IMG/VR virus record: IMGVR_UViG_3300046542_000227 | Location: 124,001 to 188,000 of that record | Direction: 5' to 3' (one strand) | Length of the DNA stretch: 64,000 nt | From: a virus | Part shown: one piece after another, positions 51,452-60,730 of the stretch | How positions within the stretch are numbered: position 1 is the first letter of the stretch | Layout: the number at the start of each line of letters is the position of its first letter | Notes under the pieces: generated by a model | What the model was told of the DNA's origin: nothing | Databases searched by the model: none | The model's input: only the letters and a program-made list of their open reading frames with translations | Translations under genes and position numbers: made by a program

Positions 51452-51787
51452 ATGAACAAACAAAACACGGCGATGTCTTACAAAATAGACATAGCGGCTG
51501 TGCTCAACGAGGTGCGCAATGTTCCGCCTACCCTCAATGGGTATCTGGTGGACGCTGATACGTTAGTTGACATATTCATACTGCGCACACTGAACTCATT
51601 CGAGGTCTGTACCTATTTCCCAACACCGCCGGTGATAACAGACCCGATCGTTCTGGCATGGATCGACAGCTTAGAATACGCAAAACGATTGTTGTGGCAA
51701 CTGTCCAAGGTCCCGCCGCAACACTCAGGAACACAGGTTTCGTATATACGTCAAGGCGAAAGCATTTGGCTATTCTACATCATTTAA
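51452..51787 (+). CDS. Hypothetical protein, 111 residues
   Basis: Starts MNKQNTAMSYK; an in-frame ATG at 51473 is an alternative. The ribosome site is weak. Helical and soluble, with no recognised motif. First gene of a long run of small overlapping genes. Confidence 0.65.
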   Translation: MNKQNTAMSYKIDIAAVLNEVRNVPPTLNGYLVDADTLVDIFILRTLNSFEVCTYFPTPPVITDPIVLAWIDSLEYAKRLLWQLSKVPPQHSGTQVSYIRQGESIWLFYII

Positions 51788-51802
51788 CGGAATGCGAGAA
51801 AT

Positions 51803-52903
51803 ATGAGCGGTAAACTGTTCAGCCTGAATACCCGTTGCTACATCAGCCTCCTCCTCACTGTATCCGCCAACTACTGCAAACACCATAACGAGATCGCACA
51901 ATCAGGCCGCATTACTGAACCGTTCCACCGTACCTTGGTCACCCAACCGTTGATCCCATTCGATGCTCAACGCGCCATTGCGTTTATCCATGCCATGGTT
52001 AAAGCCGACGTGTCTTCGTTCTTGGCTTATGGCAAAGGCGATACTCAGTCCGACGTCATGGCTGAACTGTTGTTCGGCGAAGGCACTCAGTTGACCGGTG
52101 GTATCGGTCAGGTTGTGGATGACTTCATGTCGGTGGAAGAAGTCGATGACATTTATATGGACATCGATGGCCAGCTCTCACGGTTCTTGGAACGTGACAC
52201 GTGGGCGGTGGTTGACGTCTACGACATGGGCAAGTCGGTCAGCGTAGTCATTCAAGAAGACATGCGTATTAAGGAGTGGAAACAACTGCGTGGGTATCGC
52301 AGTACATTCACCCCAACGCTGGAACTTGAACTGTCTGACATGTTCAGCTACCTGCGCACCAAGACCAACCAGACCCTGAAGAAGATCGAAGTAAAGAAAG
52401 ACGAGGCTACCTTTACTGTGTGGCCGGGTGAACGTCTGGACTTCAAACCGATGTTGCTGGAAATGTTGCTGGTTCGTTATCCGAACCTGCGTACGGATTC
52501 CCAGATCGGTGCATCGACTGAACGTACTGCCGCTGGCGGTCCACGTAATGTTGAAATACTGGTGGCTGCAGGTCTGGTGAATAATGGCACTCAGGTTATT
52601 GACCTGAATGACCAACAGATCCGTACCGTCAACAACTTCATCGATCGTCTGGTTACGCCGGTCGTAGAATCCTACGCAGTACATCGCTTCATGCAGACGC
52701 TGGATCCACTGACTGTTTACACGGTCGAGATCACCAGCGCCGAGAAACTGGTCATCACCCGTCAAGACGACGACGTGGCGACTGTTACACCTGCTGACGA
52801 CAATGTGCGTTTGAAGGAACTGGCAGAATCCTACCTGCGTGGTGATTTCCTGCCAACCAAGGAACGTGAAGAAGCCGAACGCTACATTCAAGAAAACCAA
52901 TAA
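51803..52903 (+). CDS. Hypothetical protein, 366 residues
   Basis: Soluble, acidic, with helices N-terminally and beta strands in the middle (VVDVYDMGKSVSVVIQED). The C-terminal about 40 residues are charged helix. No nucleotide-binding or metal motif. Codons are richer in C-endings than those of its small neighbours, hinting at higher expression. Confidence 0.8.
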   Translation: MSGKLFSLNTRCYISLLLTVSANYCKHHNEIAQSGRITEPFHRTLVTQPLIPFDAQRAIAFIHAMVKADVSSFLAYGKGDTQSDVMAELLFGEGTQLTGGIGQVVDDFMSVEEVDDIYMDIDGQLSRFLERDTWAVVDVYDMGKSVSVVIQEDMRIKEWKQLRGYRSTFTPTLELELSDMFSYLRTKTNQTLKKIEVKKDEATFTVWPGERLDFKPMLLEMLLVRYPNLRTDSQIGASTERTAAGGPRNVEILVAAGLVNNGTQVIDLNDQQIRTVNNFIDRLVTPVVESYAVHRFMQTLDPLTVYTVEITSAEKLVITRQDDDVATVTPADDNVRLKELAESYLRGDFLPTKEREEAERYIQENQ

Positions 52904-52911
52904 CAACGCTG

Positions 52912-52940
52912 AGCTCTGGGGTGACCCAGGGCTTATGCCC
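52912..52940 (+). terminator. Terminator
   Basis: AGC-t-CTGGG-GTGA-CCCAG-g-GCT followed by TATGCCC; the loop is a GNRA tetraloop. Confidence 0.7.
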
Positions 52941-52951
52941 GGGCTACGACC

Positions 52952-53326
52952 ATGAGCAAGTCATTTATCTTCGTATTTGATCCCGAGATCTTATTGCCAG
53001 ATGGCCTGGCCAAGGAACCTTTTCGTAACAGTGAACACTACTTCCATGCCTTAGCATTCCTAACCAGCACGATCCGTGACTTTAATAGCGGTGTGAGTAT
53101 CTACCAAGGTGAGGATTACAACGAGAGTATGGATGAATGGTTTACCTCGTACATGGAGAACCACGACCTGTATCACCTAGAGGATGTTCGGGGCAGCATG
53201 ATGAAGAAAGCCACGCACATGCATAACCTGTTACCAGACGGAATCTTCGAACGGCTAGACATCCATGAGCTTAGACCTCGCGGTGTGTTCTATTCGGGGA
53301 TCATCCATGACATCGATTACCGTTAG
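52952..53326 (+). CDS. Hypothetical protein, 124 residues (tandem paralogue 1)
   Basis: Starts MSKSFIFVFDPEILLP and ends around LLPDGIFERLDIHELRPRGVFYSG. The next gene has MSRTFLACFSPEDLLP and LLPMGDISDMRLHCLHERGAFYTG, so the pair arose by tandem duplication. The middle is acidic. Function unknown. Confidence 0.75.
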   Translation: MSKSFIFVFDPEILLPDGLAKEPFRNSEHYFHALAFLTSTIRDFNSGVSIYQGEDYNESMDEWFTSYMENHDLYHLEDVRGSMMKKATHMHNLLPDGIFERLDIHELRPRGVFYSGIIHDIDYR

Positions 53327-53340
53327 TTTGGAAGCCTCTC

Positions 53341-53709
53341 ATGAGCAGAACCTTCTTAGCGTGTTTCAGCCCGGAAGACCTGCTGCCTAGAGATCCAGTC
53401 CTTAGGAAGCAGTATCGCTACGACATGGATTACTTTGACTCCCTAAGCATAGCTGCCGAAGCAATGCGGTTGCGTGCATGGAATCTGACCCATTCTAAAA
53501 AACGGACAGACAAACACTACAAAGCGATCGATGATATTGCCCATGGGCAGATCGAAGAACGGGTTGGGTTCAAGTACGTTCACATCGAAGAGATCTTAGC
53601 CGAGCGTGGGGAATACATGCAGCGGTTGTTACCGATGGGTGACATCAGCGACATGCGTTTGCATTGTTTACATGAACGTGGTGCCTTTTATACGGGGGTA
53701 TTGCAATGA
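53341..53709 (+). CDS. Hypothetical protein, 122 residues (tandem paralogue 2)
   Basis: A paralogue of 52952-53326, sharing both ends but with a basic rather than acidic middle (HSKKRTDKHYKAID). It begins 14 bases after the first copy. Function unknown. Confidence 0.75.
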   Translation: MSRTFLACFSPEDLLPRDPVLRKQYRYDMDYFDSLSIAAEAMRLRAWNLTHSKKRTDKHYKAIDDIAHGQIEERVGFKYVHIEEILAERGEYMQRLLPMGDISDMRLHCLHERGAFYTGVLQ

Positions 53710-53723
53710 AGGAGTTAATCGTC

Positions 53724-54077
53724 ATGCCAATGACCCCCAAGAACAACATGTACGCTATCCGCATCACGGATCTGTTTACCGAACAGGAGATGGCTGTAGC
53801 CTTAACCCGGTTCAAGACCCGGCAAGGTGTGATCGAGTTCCTTGTAGACTTTACCGATTACACCTACATCTTCACCCATGATCTTACTGCGAAAGAGGTG
53901 GATCTGGGTAAGGTGCCACATGTCTTCGATGCGATTGTCAATGCGGCTCGACGACTGCGTTCGATCATCGGGTTCTCAGACACACGCCAAGTCGACAGCT
54001 ACCGGCTTACCCGCACAACGGTGTTCATCGTAGTCAGATACGAGGTCCCAACCAATGAACATACTGGTGACCTTTGA
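53724..54077 (+). CDS. Hypothetical protein, 117 residues
   Basis: The ATG at 53724 has AAGGAG nine bases upstream; a start at 53706 overlapping the previous stop is less likely. Small alpha/beta protein. It overlaps the next gene by 23 bases. No family recognised. Confidence 0.7.
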   Translation: MPMTPKNNMYAIRITDLFTEQEMAVALTRFKTRQGVIEFLVDFTDYTYIFTHDLTAKEVDLGKVPHVFDAIVNAARRLRSIIGFSDTRQVDSYRLTRTTVFIVVRYEVPTNEHTGDL

Positions 54078-54564
54078 ATCAAGGTCGTTACAGTTTGGCC
54101 TATCCAAGTTTGACGATCATGAATCGGTTAAGGTAGCCATTACGTTGGTACTCCAATGGTTCCTTAACGCGGTGCATAGAAAGCTAACCCCTGACGACGT
54201 TATTGATAACATCGCACAGGTGGTTAGCGATACTTACGTTTATGCCGAGTATATGCTTGGCGACAATAGTTTGATCGACAATCGTACTGGGGTAGTGTCA
54301 ACCCTCAATTATCCAACGGTGCACAGTGAGTCTGATAAAAATTACCGGTTTGGCGAATACAGTACAGCCCATAGCAACTTGTACTGTCGTTACGGTGAAA
54401 TAGTCGAACACATCGTGCTGAACTACGCACGTCAAGCGATGGGGTTTCTTCAGACCCTAGAGCAAGACAAGCACGGCACCAGCATTCAGTGCTTGGAATA
54501 CACCGAGCGGTATATAGCTGCCCTCGTGCATTGCCGGAATCTTATCGAGTACAACAATGAATGA
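54055..54564 (+). CDS. Hypothetical protein, 169 residues
   Basis: GAGG lies ten bases upstream, inside the previous gene. Helical and soluble, with several tyrosines. It overlaps the next gene by eight bases, so the run 53724-55063 is translationally coupled. No recognised domain. Confidence 0.75.
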   Translation: MNILVTFESRSLQFGLSKFDDHESVKVAITLVLQWFLNAVHRKLTPDDVIDNIAQVVSDTYVYAEYMLGDNSLIDNRTGVVSTLNYPTVHSESDKNYRFGEYSTAHSNLYCRYGEIVEHIVLNYARQAMGFLQTLEQDKHGTSIQCLEYTERYIAALVHCRNLIEYNNE

Positions 54565-55063
54565 CATCGTACGTACTGCCCCGTTTCATGCCCACGTAAT
54601 GGTGGACACTACTTTCGTCATGGAACAGTTCCGCCCGATCATGACGATGATGGAAGCCTGCATCTCCAATGCTGATGCTGCCATGTACCGCGCCTTCGAT
54701 ATCGATGGTGCCTACATGCGTCTGTTCGAAGCAGCGGATCACTTCCTAGCTTTCGAGCTGGGACGAAAGCGGGGCAACATTGGCTTTGACTTCTATATAC
54801 AGGAGTACTTTGCCCAACCTGCCCAGTACCTCATGGCTAACCAAGACTTCATGCGTGCTGGTGGTATCTACTTCGCCAATGCCGTGGGTTACCTAACCCG
54901 TTGCCTGAACCTCGCTAGACTCAATGCTGAGGAGATCGGTGCGGTGGTGGTTGAGGTTGACTCCACCCCGTATAACGGATGGGGGTTGTTTACCTACATC
55001 GTGACTGCTCATTTTGACAATCACCTGTATGTAGATGTACAAACTCCCGGCATGGTCTACTGA
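54557..55063 (+). CDS. Hypothetical protein, 168 residues
   Basis: Alpha/beta protein with a methionine-rich early helix (MEQFRPIMTMMEA) and a final strand VEVDSTPYNGWGLFTYIVTAHFD. Last of the overlapping run. No family recognised. Confidence 0.75.
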   Translation: MNDIVRTAPFHAHVMVDTTFVMEQFRPIMTMMEACISNADAAMYRAFDIDGAYMRLFEAADHFLAFELGRKRGNIGFDFYIQEYFAQPAQYLMANQDFMRAGGIYFANAVGYLTRCLNLARLNAEEIGAVVVEVDSTPYNGWGLFTYIVTAHFDNHLYVDVQTPGMVY

Positions 55064-55067
55064 ACGG

Positions 55068-55078
55068 TATGTGAAAAG
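55068..55078 (+). promoter_or_regulatory. GGTATGTGAAA element, candidate late-type promoter
   Basis: Identical to 9234-9244. It starts five bases after the preceding stop and about 70 bases before the next start. Confidence 0.4.
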
Positions 55079-55149
55079 AACAACCGATCTTGACGTCCGT
55101 GACTAATGACAGAATAAATCGGATACCAAGATCGTTTAGGAGCATCACC

Positions 55150-55533
55150 ATGAACATCGCCATCAACTTCTATAGTGCGGACTACGCCAAGTTCGTTGAA
55201 GAGCGGGTCGAGGAAGTCTACCGTGACACGGACGCTGAATACAATGGCGTTCGTTTGCTGCAAGGTATTGCCCACGACATGACCATTCGGTTTTACGATT
55301 ACCTCGTGCCGAACACCATCAGTCGTGAAGACCTGTTGGAAGACGAAGACCCAGTATTGGTTTTGTTAACCCGCCTCATGATCCTGTTAGAAAAGACTTA
55401 CCCCACGGCCAGCGTTATAGGCTTCTACCCCGTGGACCTGAAAGGGCATGTCCTCGGCGTGATTCATGTACCCAACGGCCAAGGGTTCATCAATGCCACC
55501 TCCATTAACCACTTATCAGGATGCGCAACATGA
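55150..55533 (+). CDS. Hypothetical protein, 127 residues
   Basis: The ATG at 55150 with AGGAG upstream is preferred to 55090. Acidic helical first half (EERVEEVYRDTDAEY), beta second half. The stop overlaps the next start (ATGA). No recognised motif. Confidence 0.75.
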   Translation: MNIAINFYSADYAKFVEERVEEVYRDTDAEYNGVRLLQGIAHDMTIRFYDYLVPNTISREDLLEDEDPVLVLLTRLMILLEKTYPTASVIGFYPVDLKGHVLGVIHVPNGQGFINATSINHLSGCAT

Positions 55534-55946
55534 GTACTGATATTAGCAACATCCAGATCGGCCAACGGTTCTCCTTCGAGGTGTATCCGTCGTCGATCAT
55601 GGGCAACAACTTCAAGGACGTCGTGCTGGAAGGTGTGCTGAGTCCAGACATGGCCCGTGCGTTCGGTATCGACATTGTTAGCCTGCACGCTAACGTGTAC
55701 CGTACCTTGCCTTCCACGGTGCCCAATGACCCCACCAAGTACAACTACATTCGCGTTCGTCACCAGAACAACAGCTTCAGCGTTGTAGGTATCCCGTACG
55801 TGCGTCCAGACAGCGTCGTGATCTCTACCCACGGCGTACTGAACCTGCGCTTTGACGGTGTGACCCAACAGGACCAAACCCGGATCCTCAACGCACTGTC
55901 GGCCAACGGTTACTCACCATCGGTAAACCTGTTGACGCAACAATAA
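55530..55946 (+). CDS. Hypothetical protein, 138 residues
   Basis: The ATG at 55530 with AGGA eight bases upstream overlaps the previous stop. Beta-rich soluble protein (IGQRFSFEVYPSSIMG) with C-ended codons. Ends before a strong terminator that separates it from the DNA polymerase gene. Confidence 0.75.
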   Translation: MSTDISNIQIGQRFSFEVYPSSIMGNNFKDVVLEGVLSPDMARAFGIDIVSLHANVYRTLPSTVPNDPTKYNYIRVRHQNNSFSVVGIPYVRPDSVVISTHGVLNLRFDGVTQQDQTRILNALSANGYSPSVNLLTQQ

Positions 55947-56005
55947 TACCCTTGTGTTTAATGGATTGCCATGGTCGACTCATGGTAATTCTCCGATCGA
56001 AATTT

Positions 56006-56033
56006 GACTCCCCTTCGGGGGAGTCTTTTATTC
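56006..56033 (+). terminator. Terminator before the DNA polymerase gene
   Basis: GACTCCCC-TTCG-GGGGAGTC followed by TTTTATTC. The next start codon is only 11 bases further, so the polymerase mRNA must arise by read-through or from a start within the hairpin region. Confidence 0.9.
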
Positions 56034-56043
56034 AGGATGGCAC

Positions 56044-58215
56044 ATGGGTATTCGCAATGCATTCGTTCTCCCGGATTCGGAATATATCCGGGATCTGAAT
56101 ATCATCGACGGCACCATCGACGATAACGCCCGTTACGTTTCGTTGATGACACAAGACCCGTACGAAGAGTGCCGTGTGTTTGTACACGGTCTGCTCGCAC
56201 CAGAAGGTGAATTCAAACTGCGTAACCCCAAAGCGTTGATCCTGGACAAGGATCTGAACGGTGACCGTAAAGCGGTGACTGGAAACGTCATGGGTTTCAT
56301 CAAACGTGTGGAGCAACAAGGTCTCCTCCTGTCGCCGTCGATGACGGCTTATATGCCCTCAGCTCAACGCCAATCTACCCACGCTCTCTACATCGAAGAA
56401 GGTGTAAAGAACCGTTCGGTGGTAAAGCGGGAGATGATGGACTCGGAGCGTGCCGCTACTACGGAGAAAGATCCGCTCAAGAAGACGACACACAAAGAAC
56501 GTGCGCTGATGAAAAAGGGTGCACAAAACAACCTGAAGATCAACAATAACTCCTACTCAGGAGCCACGGTATCTGTTGCAACGATTCTGCATTACAAGTC
56601 GACTCACTCTTCATTGACCTCGACCTGCCGTAGTGCAACCTCTTACGCGAACGCTTCGAACGAGAAGTTCATCCGAGGCAACCGCCACTATTACACACCA
56701 GAAGTGGTTAAGGCCAACCTGGTAAGTTTGGTTAACCTTGCGCCATTGCAACAGGTTGAACAAGCTGTTGAGCAGTACGGTCTGTGCTACCCATCGCCAG
56801 ATCAGGTGATGGAGATGGTTTGGGAATCCAGTCGCCACTATTGGCAAGAGACTCCTGAGCTGGACAAGATCCGTCTGATGGTGACTAACATGACGCCAGT
56901 GCAACGCGCTGCGGTTATGTACGTCGGTGACATGTACCACCTGTACCTGCTTAACAAAGAACCAATCCGCAAGTTCCTGTTCCAGCTCTCGGCTGTGGGT
57001 AATCCAGCTACCGATATGCTGACTGACTCCGAGTACGACGATGTCGATGGTGACACGAAGCTGCTGGCTACCTTTATCTGCTATCAGGAAGTGGCTGGTC
57101 GCAAGATGAAGGAAATGAAAGAGCAGAACATGGATGACTATAACAAGGTCATCGCTACTGCCGGTAACGTACTGAAGACACTGGAAGAATACGAGCTGAT
57201 GCTCAAAGCGTTCTTCCTGACCAAGTGCTTGCCTTCATCTATTCATGCCTTCCCATCGATCCGTCGTAAAGCTGTACCGATCTCCGACACAGACTCCACG
57301 ATGTTTACATTGATGTGGTGGGTCAATGAACTGTTCGGTGAAGAAGAAGCCTTCTCGGCTGCTGCTCGCCGTCTGACGTTCGCCATGGTGTTCATGGTAT
57401 CGGAAGTGGTAATGCACATCCTCGCTGTGCTGTCGCGCAACATGGGTGTGGCTGATGACAAACTACGCTTGCTGGCGATGAAGAACGAGTACTACTTTGA
57501 AGTGCTCAGTCTCACCGCTCGCTCGAAGCACTACTATGCGTCTCAGGACGCTCTGGAAGGCCTCATGTTCAGCAAAGCGAAGATGGAGGTGAAAGGAGTA
57601 GGGCTCAGGGACTCTAAGGTTCCTCCGCGCATTCAGGCCCAAGCCAAGAAGATGATGGAGCGTATCATCAACACCATCAAGGCTGGCAAGAAGATCCAAC
57701 TCCACGACCTCCTCACCGAAGTCGCCAATATCGAACGCAGTATCAAACACTCGTTGGAGACTGGTCAGTTTGAATACTTGACCACAGCTCAGGTTAAACC
57801 GGCTGACTCCTACAAGTCGGATGAGAACGCAACCTTTAAACAGTACTCGCTGTGGCAGGATGTGTTTGCTCCGTCGTTTGGCAATACCCAGAAGCCGCCT
57901 TACCAAGCGGTGAAGCTCAGTCTGGTTACGCACAACAAAACCGAAGTCGATGCATGGTGTGAGAAGATGAACAACCCGGCGCTGGCGCTGCGGTTGAAGA
58001 CCTGGATGATGAAAGAAGGTAAGCGTGATATGAATACCTTGATCATCCCGGCAGCGGTAGTAGAGTCCTCCGGTATTCCCCGTGAGATTACCTGTGCTAT
58101 CGATACCCGTCGCGTTATCAGTAACGTAATGGGTGCGTTCTACATTATCCTTGAATCACTTGGCATCATGTTGGTAGAGAAGAATAACATCCGTTTGATC
58201 TCTGACTACTATTGA
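56044..58215 (+). CDS. Family B DNA polymerase, palm/fingers/thumb part (divergent)
   Basis: KINNNSYSGA near residue 165 is motif B (K-x3-N-S-x-(Y/S)-G) and ISDTDSTMF near residue 413 is motif C with the two metal-binding aspartates. These identify a family B polymerase catalytic region. The two motifs are about 245 residues apart, far more than the about 60 of T4-like enzymes, so a large insertion lies between them. No motif A (D-x2-S-L-Y-P) or exonuclease motifs are seen before motif B, so the 723-residue product is either N-terminally incomplete or works with another polypeptide. AGGA precedes the ATG. Confidence 0.8.
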   Translation: MGIRNAFVLPDSEYIRDLNIIDGTIDDNARYVSLMTQDPYEECRVFVHGLLAPEGEFKLRNPKALILDKDLNGDRKAVTGNVMGFIKRVEQQGLLLSPSMTAYMPSAQRQSTHALYIEEGVKNRSVVKREMMDSERAATTEKDPLKKTTHKERALMKKGAQNNLKINNNSYSGATVSVATILHYKSTHSSLTSTCRSATSYANASNEKFIRGNRHYYTPEVVKANLVSLVNLAPLQQVEQAVEQYGLCYPSPDQVMEMVWESSRHYWQETPELDKIRLMVTNMTPVQRAAVMYVGDMYHLYLLNKEPIRKFLFQLSAVGNPATDMLTDSEYDDVDGDTKLLATFICYQEVAGRKMKEMKEQNMDDYNKVIATAGNVLKTLEEYELMLKAFFLTKCLPSSIHAFPSIRRKAVPISDTDSTMFTLMWWVNELFGEEEAFSAAARRLTFAMVFMVSEVVMHILAVLSRNMGVADDKLRLLAMKNEYYFEVLSLTARSKHYYASQDALEGLMFSKAKMEVKGVGLRDSKVPPRIQAQAKKMMERIINTIKAGKKIQLHDLLTEVANIERSIKHSLETGQFEYLTTAQVKPADSYKSDENATFKQYSLWQDVFAPSFGNTQKPPYQAVKLSLVTHNKTEVDAWCEKMNNPALALRLKTWMMKEGKRDMNTLIIPAAVVESSGIPREITCAIDTRRVISNVMGAFYIILESLGIMLVEKNNIRLISDYY

Positions 58216-58221
58216 TACACC

Positions 58222-58250
58222 GCCCCGGGTAATACCGGGGCTTCTTTTAT
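58222..58250 (+). terminator. Terminator
   Basis: GCCCCGG-GTAATA-CCGGGGC followed by TTCTTTTATTCCG. Confidence 0.9.
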
Positions 58251-58272
58251 TCCGTCTATGGGGACAATAACA

Positions 58273-58644
58273 ATGCAACTGGAAGATCGCGTACAAAACA
58301 ATTTGATCCGTCTGGCTACTGAGGACTTCGGGGTTATCTTGGCTCCGGTCTTTGAACGTGTCGGTAAGCGGGCTTTCAACATCGCTAGCTACCCACCGAA
58401 GATGGCCAACAACGATGAGTGGTTCGGTCAGGGTATCTACATTGATCGTCGCTTCGGTACCCGTTACGCGGTCCTGGAAATGGATGACCACTTCCTTATC
58501 TACAATGCTGGCGTGAATACGCGAATGTATCGCCAAGACAAACTGGGCCTCCAGTACCACCTACCCATCCATGCGACCACTGTCACCATGCGTGCTGATG
58601 AGTTCATTCCTGCTGTCAAGAAGCTGAATGAGAAGTACGCCTGA
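58273..58644 (+). CDS. Hypothetical protein, 123 residues
   Basis: The ATG at 58273 with GGGGA upstream is preferred to 58258. Basic alpha/beta protein with IYIDRRFGTRYAVLEMDD strands. No recognised domain. Between the polymerase piece and the motif-A-bearing protein. Confidence 0.75.
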   Translation: MQLEDRVQNNLIRLATEDFGVILAPVFERVGKRAFNIASYPPKMANNDEWFGQGIYIDRRFGTRYAVLEMDDHFLIYNAGVNTRMYRQDKLGLQYHLPIHATTVTMRADEFIPAVKKLNEKYA

Positions 58645-58677
58645 ATACCTTCTATCTACAGTAACAAGGATTAGCCA

Positions 58678-59538
58678 ATGCAATTCTCAATGAATGGTAA
58701 AGTTTCCGCATCCATTGCTGACATGCTCGATATTCCTGCAGGTCGGGTTACGTTTACCGATCGATCCAGTCCTTACCTGCGTGGTGGTTCCCTTAACCAT
58801 GGTTTGCGCCGCGATGAGCTGCCGGTACTGACTAGCCTTCGGGTTGGCCATGGTGGGCATGTTACGGGTTCTTGGGGTAGCACCAAGATTCAGAATGCCA
58901 GTTATTCCGGCATGCGGTTGCCCATGGGTAACTACATGGGTAAGTCTATGGCTAGCTGGTATTACAGAGAGCCTATGTTCAGAGGTATGGCTGATCTGGC
59001 TGTGGCGCTCCACCACTGTAAATACCTGTCGGTGAATGTCTCACAGTTACGCCTTACACCGCTGATCTTCGTGCATGAGTTGTTGTCGATACATAACAAC
59101 TTCGTCATGCACCACGCGCGCAACGTAGGCAAGTCATGGTCCATTCAACGGATGCTGGGGATGCTCCAGCGGGGTTTGGTAAGCGTGCCGATGTGGTCTA
59201 CTCTGTTCGAGCGGTCAGAGTTCAGTTCGGACTACCTGCCTGAGTCCTACCGCAAAGCTAGATCACGGTTTAGCTGGATGTCAGACATACACTTCGGGTC
59301 ATTCGACAGTAGCCTTTACCCTGAGTATGGTGGATATGTCTTGTGTGATTCGATCACCCAGTATGACTACATGTCGATATTCCCGGAGCGTGGACTGCCA
59401 GTAACGTCCGAGTGTCTGCGTCGCAAGATCTACGGCGCATCTATCCCTGCTAAGCGTAGTAAAAAGAAACCAGTAGAACCCCGCGTGTTGTTCCCATCGC
59501 AGACCCCTGCTCAGATCTCTGCTTGGGTAAACCGTTAA
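58678..59538 (+). CDS. Hypothetical protein with polymerase motif-A-like strings, 286 residues
   Basis: AAGGA precedes the start. Basic protein with two similar strings close together near residues 209-236: FDSSLYPEY and YDYMSIFPER. The second fits the family B motif A pattern D-x2-S-(L/I)-(Y/F)-P. Since the polymerase gene at 56044 lacks motif A, a split enzyme is conceivable, but the rest of this protein shows no exonuclease motifs and the gene order would be reversed. The C-terminus is lysine/proline-rich (PAKRSKKKPVEPR). Confidence 0.75.
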   Translation: MQFSMNGKVSASIADMLDIPAGRVTFTDRSSPYLRGGSLNHGLRRDELPVLTSLRVGHGGHVTGSWGSTKIQNASYSGMRLPMGNYMGKSMASWYYREPMFRGMADLAVALHHCKYLSVNVSQLRLTPLIFVHELLSIHNNFVMHHARNVGKSWSIQRMLGMLQRGLVSVPMWSTLFERSEFSSDYLPESYRKARSRFSWMSDIHFGSFDSSLYPEYGGYVLCDSITQYDYMSIFPERGLPVTSECLRRKIYGASIPAKRSKKKPVEPRVLFPSQTPAQISAWVNR

Positions 59539-59540
59539 AC

Positions 59541-59576
59541 GGCATAAAGCCCTCCCGTAATGGGAGGGCCTATGTC
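59541..59576. terminator. Two-way terminator
   Basis: GCCCTCCC-GTAAT-GGGAGGGC with flanks GGCATAAA and CTATGTC, between convergent genes. Confidence 0.85.
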
Positions 59577-60651
59577 AACTCACCATCTTCAATACTTGCT
59601 CGACTTGTTGCTTGTAGATACGTGCCAGTTCAGGATCACCAATCGTACCGACGGTGTTATCCCACTTAGCCTCCAACAAAGCAATCTTGATTTTACCCAG
59701 CGCAGCGCCATCGGTCCGGTTAGATGTAAGCACCTGACTGACCAGATACTTCACGTAAGGTAATCGGGCGAGAATGATCGCCCATTCATTTTGCCGTGTC
59801 ACAGGATCCTTAGGAATCCCTGCGGTATGGAACAGGTTATCTCCAGACAGCACCGGGGTTGACCATGCCAGTTGTTCGATGTCTTCGCTACGATGAGCAG
59901 AGGCACCATTCACCACTGTACACACCCGGTCAATCCGTGGAGCCATGTCAGTAAGATAGAAAGGATGCGCAATCGGGAAGTTGGGAGTACCAATTCCCTG
60001 AGCTGCCCGCGCCAGTCTATTAAAGAAGGCAATGTCCAGATAGCTATCAATCGCATTCGGTAACACGAACCCACCGATAAAACGATAGACGGTATCTTTA
60101 GGACCACCCTGAGGAACATGATGACGCAACCAATGGCGATACATCACCGCCAACATCGGAACGTTCAACGACGCTACCCCGTAACCTTTACCCGGGGTTT
60201 TGTTGTTCATGATCGGCAGGTTGAGATCTGTCCGCGAATGGTAGAGGTAACGGAACGGTTGCAGTTCACGCCACGTCTGTTTGAGGTTGCTGGTATCGAA
60301 GCTTTCAGTGTTGGCAATAATGACCTCACTGGTAGCCTCACCCAACGTCACCCCACCGACGTGTGCTTTACCCTTACTAATAGAAGAGGTCATGCCGAAC
60401 GCTTTGATCAAGGGATCACAAACGTCCTCGACCATGGCTGCGAATGCACGGTCGTCCAAATCCATGCGCATGTGAATATGCAGAAGGATGTTGCCAAGGA
60501 TGTTCTTGCCGTCGACCTGTTTGGGGTTACGACGGTAGTAGGACTTGACATCCTCCAGCATTCCCACGTAGCTACGCCGAACGTAGATCAGATCGGGGAA
60601 TACATAGGGACTCGTCTTTCGGGACGGTACCCCTTTGAAGAGATCGTACAT
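59575..60651 (-). CDS. Hypothetical, possibly virion protein, 358 residues
   Basis: Single-gene leftward unit. The product is mixed, with no enzyme motif or membrane span. The N-terminus is basic. Leftward orientation and isolation match the virion genes elsewhere, but no family is recognised and no clear TATG element precedes it. Its upstream region overlaps the early promoter for the opposite strand. Confidence 0.75.
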   Translation of the reverse strand: MYDLFKGVPSRKTSPYVFPDLIYVRRSYVGMLEDVKSYYRRNPKQVDGKNILGNILLHIHMRMDLDDRAFAAMVEDVCDPLIKAFGMTSSISKGKAHVGGVTLGEATSEVIIANTESFDTSNLKQTWRELQPFRYLYHSRTDLNLPIMNNKTPGKGYGVASLNVPMLAVMYRHWLRHHVPQGGPKDTVYRFIGGFVLPNAIDSYLDIAFFNRLARAAQGIGTPNFPIAHPFYLTDMAPRIDRVCTVVNGASAHRSEDIEQLAWSTPVLSGDNLFHTAGIPKDPVTRQNEWAIILARLPYVKYLVSQVLTSNRTDGAALGKIKIALLEAKWDNTVGTIGDPELARIYKQQVEQVLKMVS

Positions 60652-60682
60652 GACTAAATCCCGAATGAAAAATAATTAACCA

Positions 60683-60702
60683 CTATATCATCGTTGTGTA
60701 AT
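60683..60702 (+). promoter_or_regulatory. phiKZ-type early promoter element
   Basis: CTATATCAT-N6-GTAAT, 28 bases before the GTG start at 60731. Confidence 0.6.
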
Positions 60703-60730
60703 TGAACCTGTAATAGCTAAGGAGCTAGTA

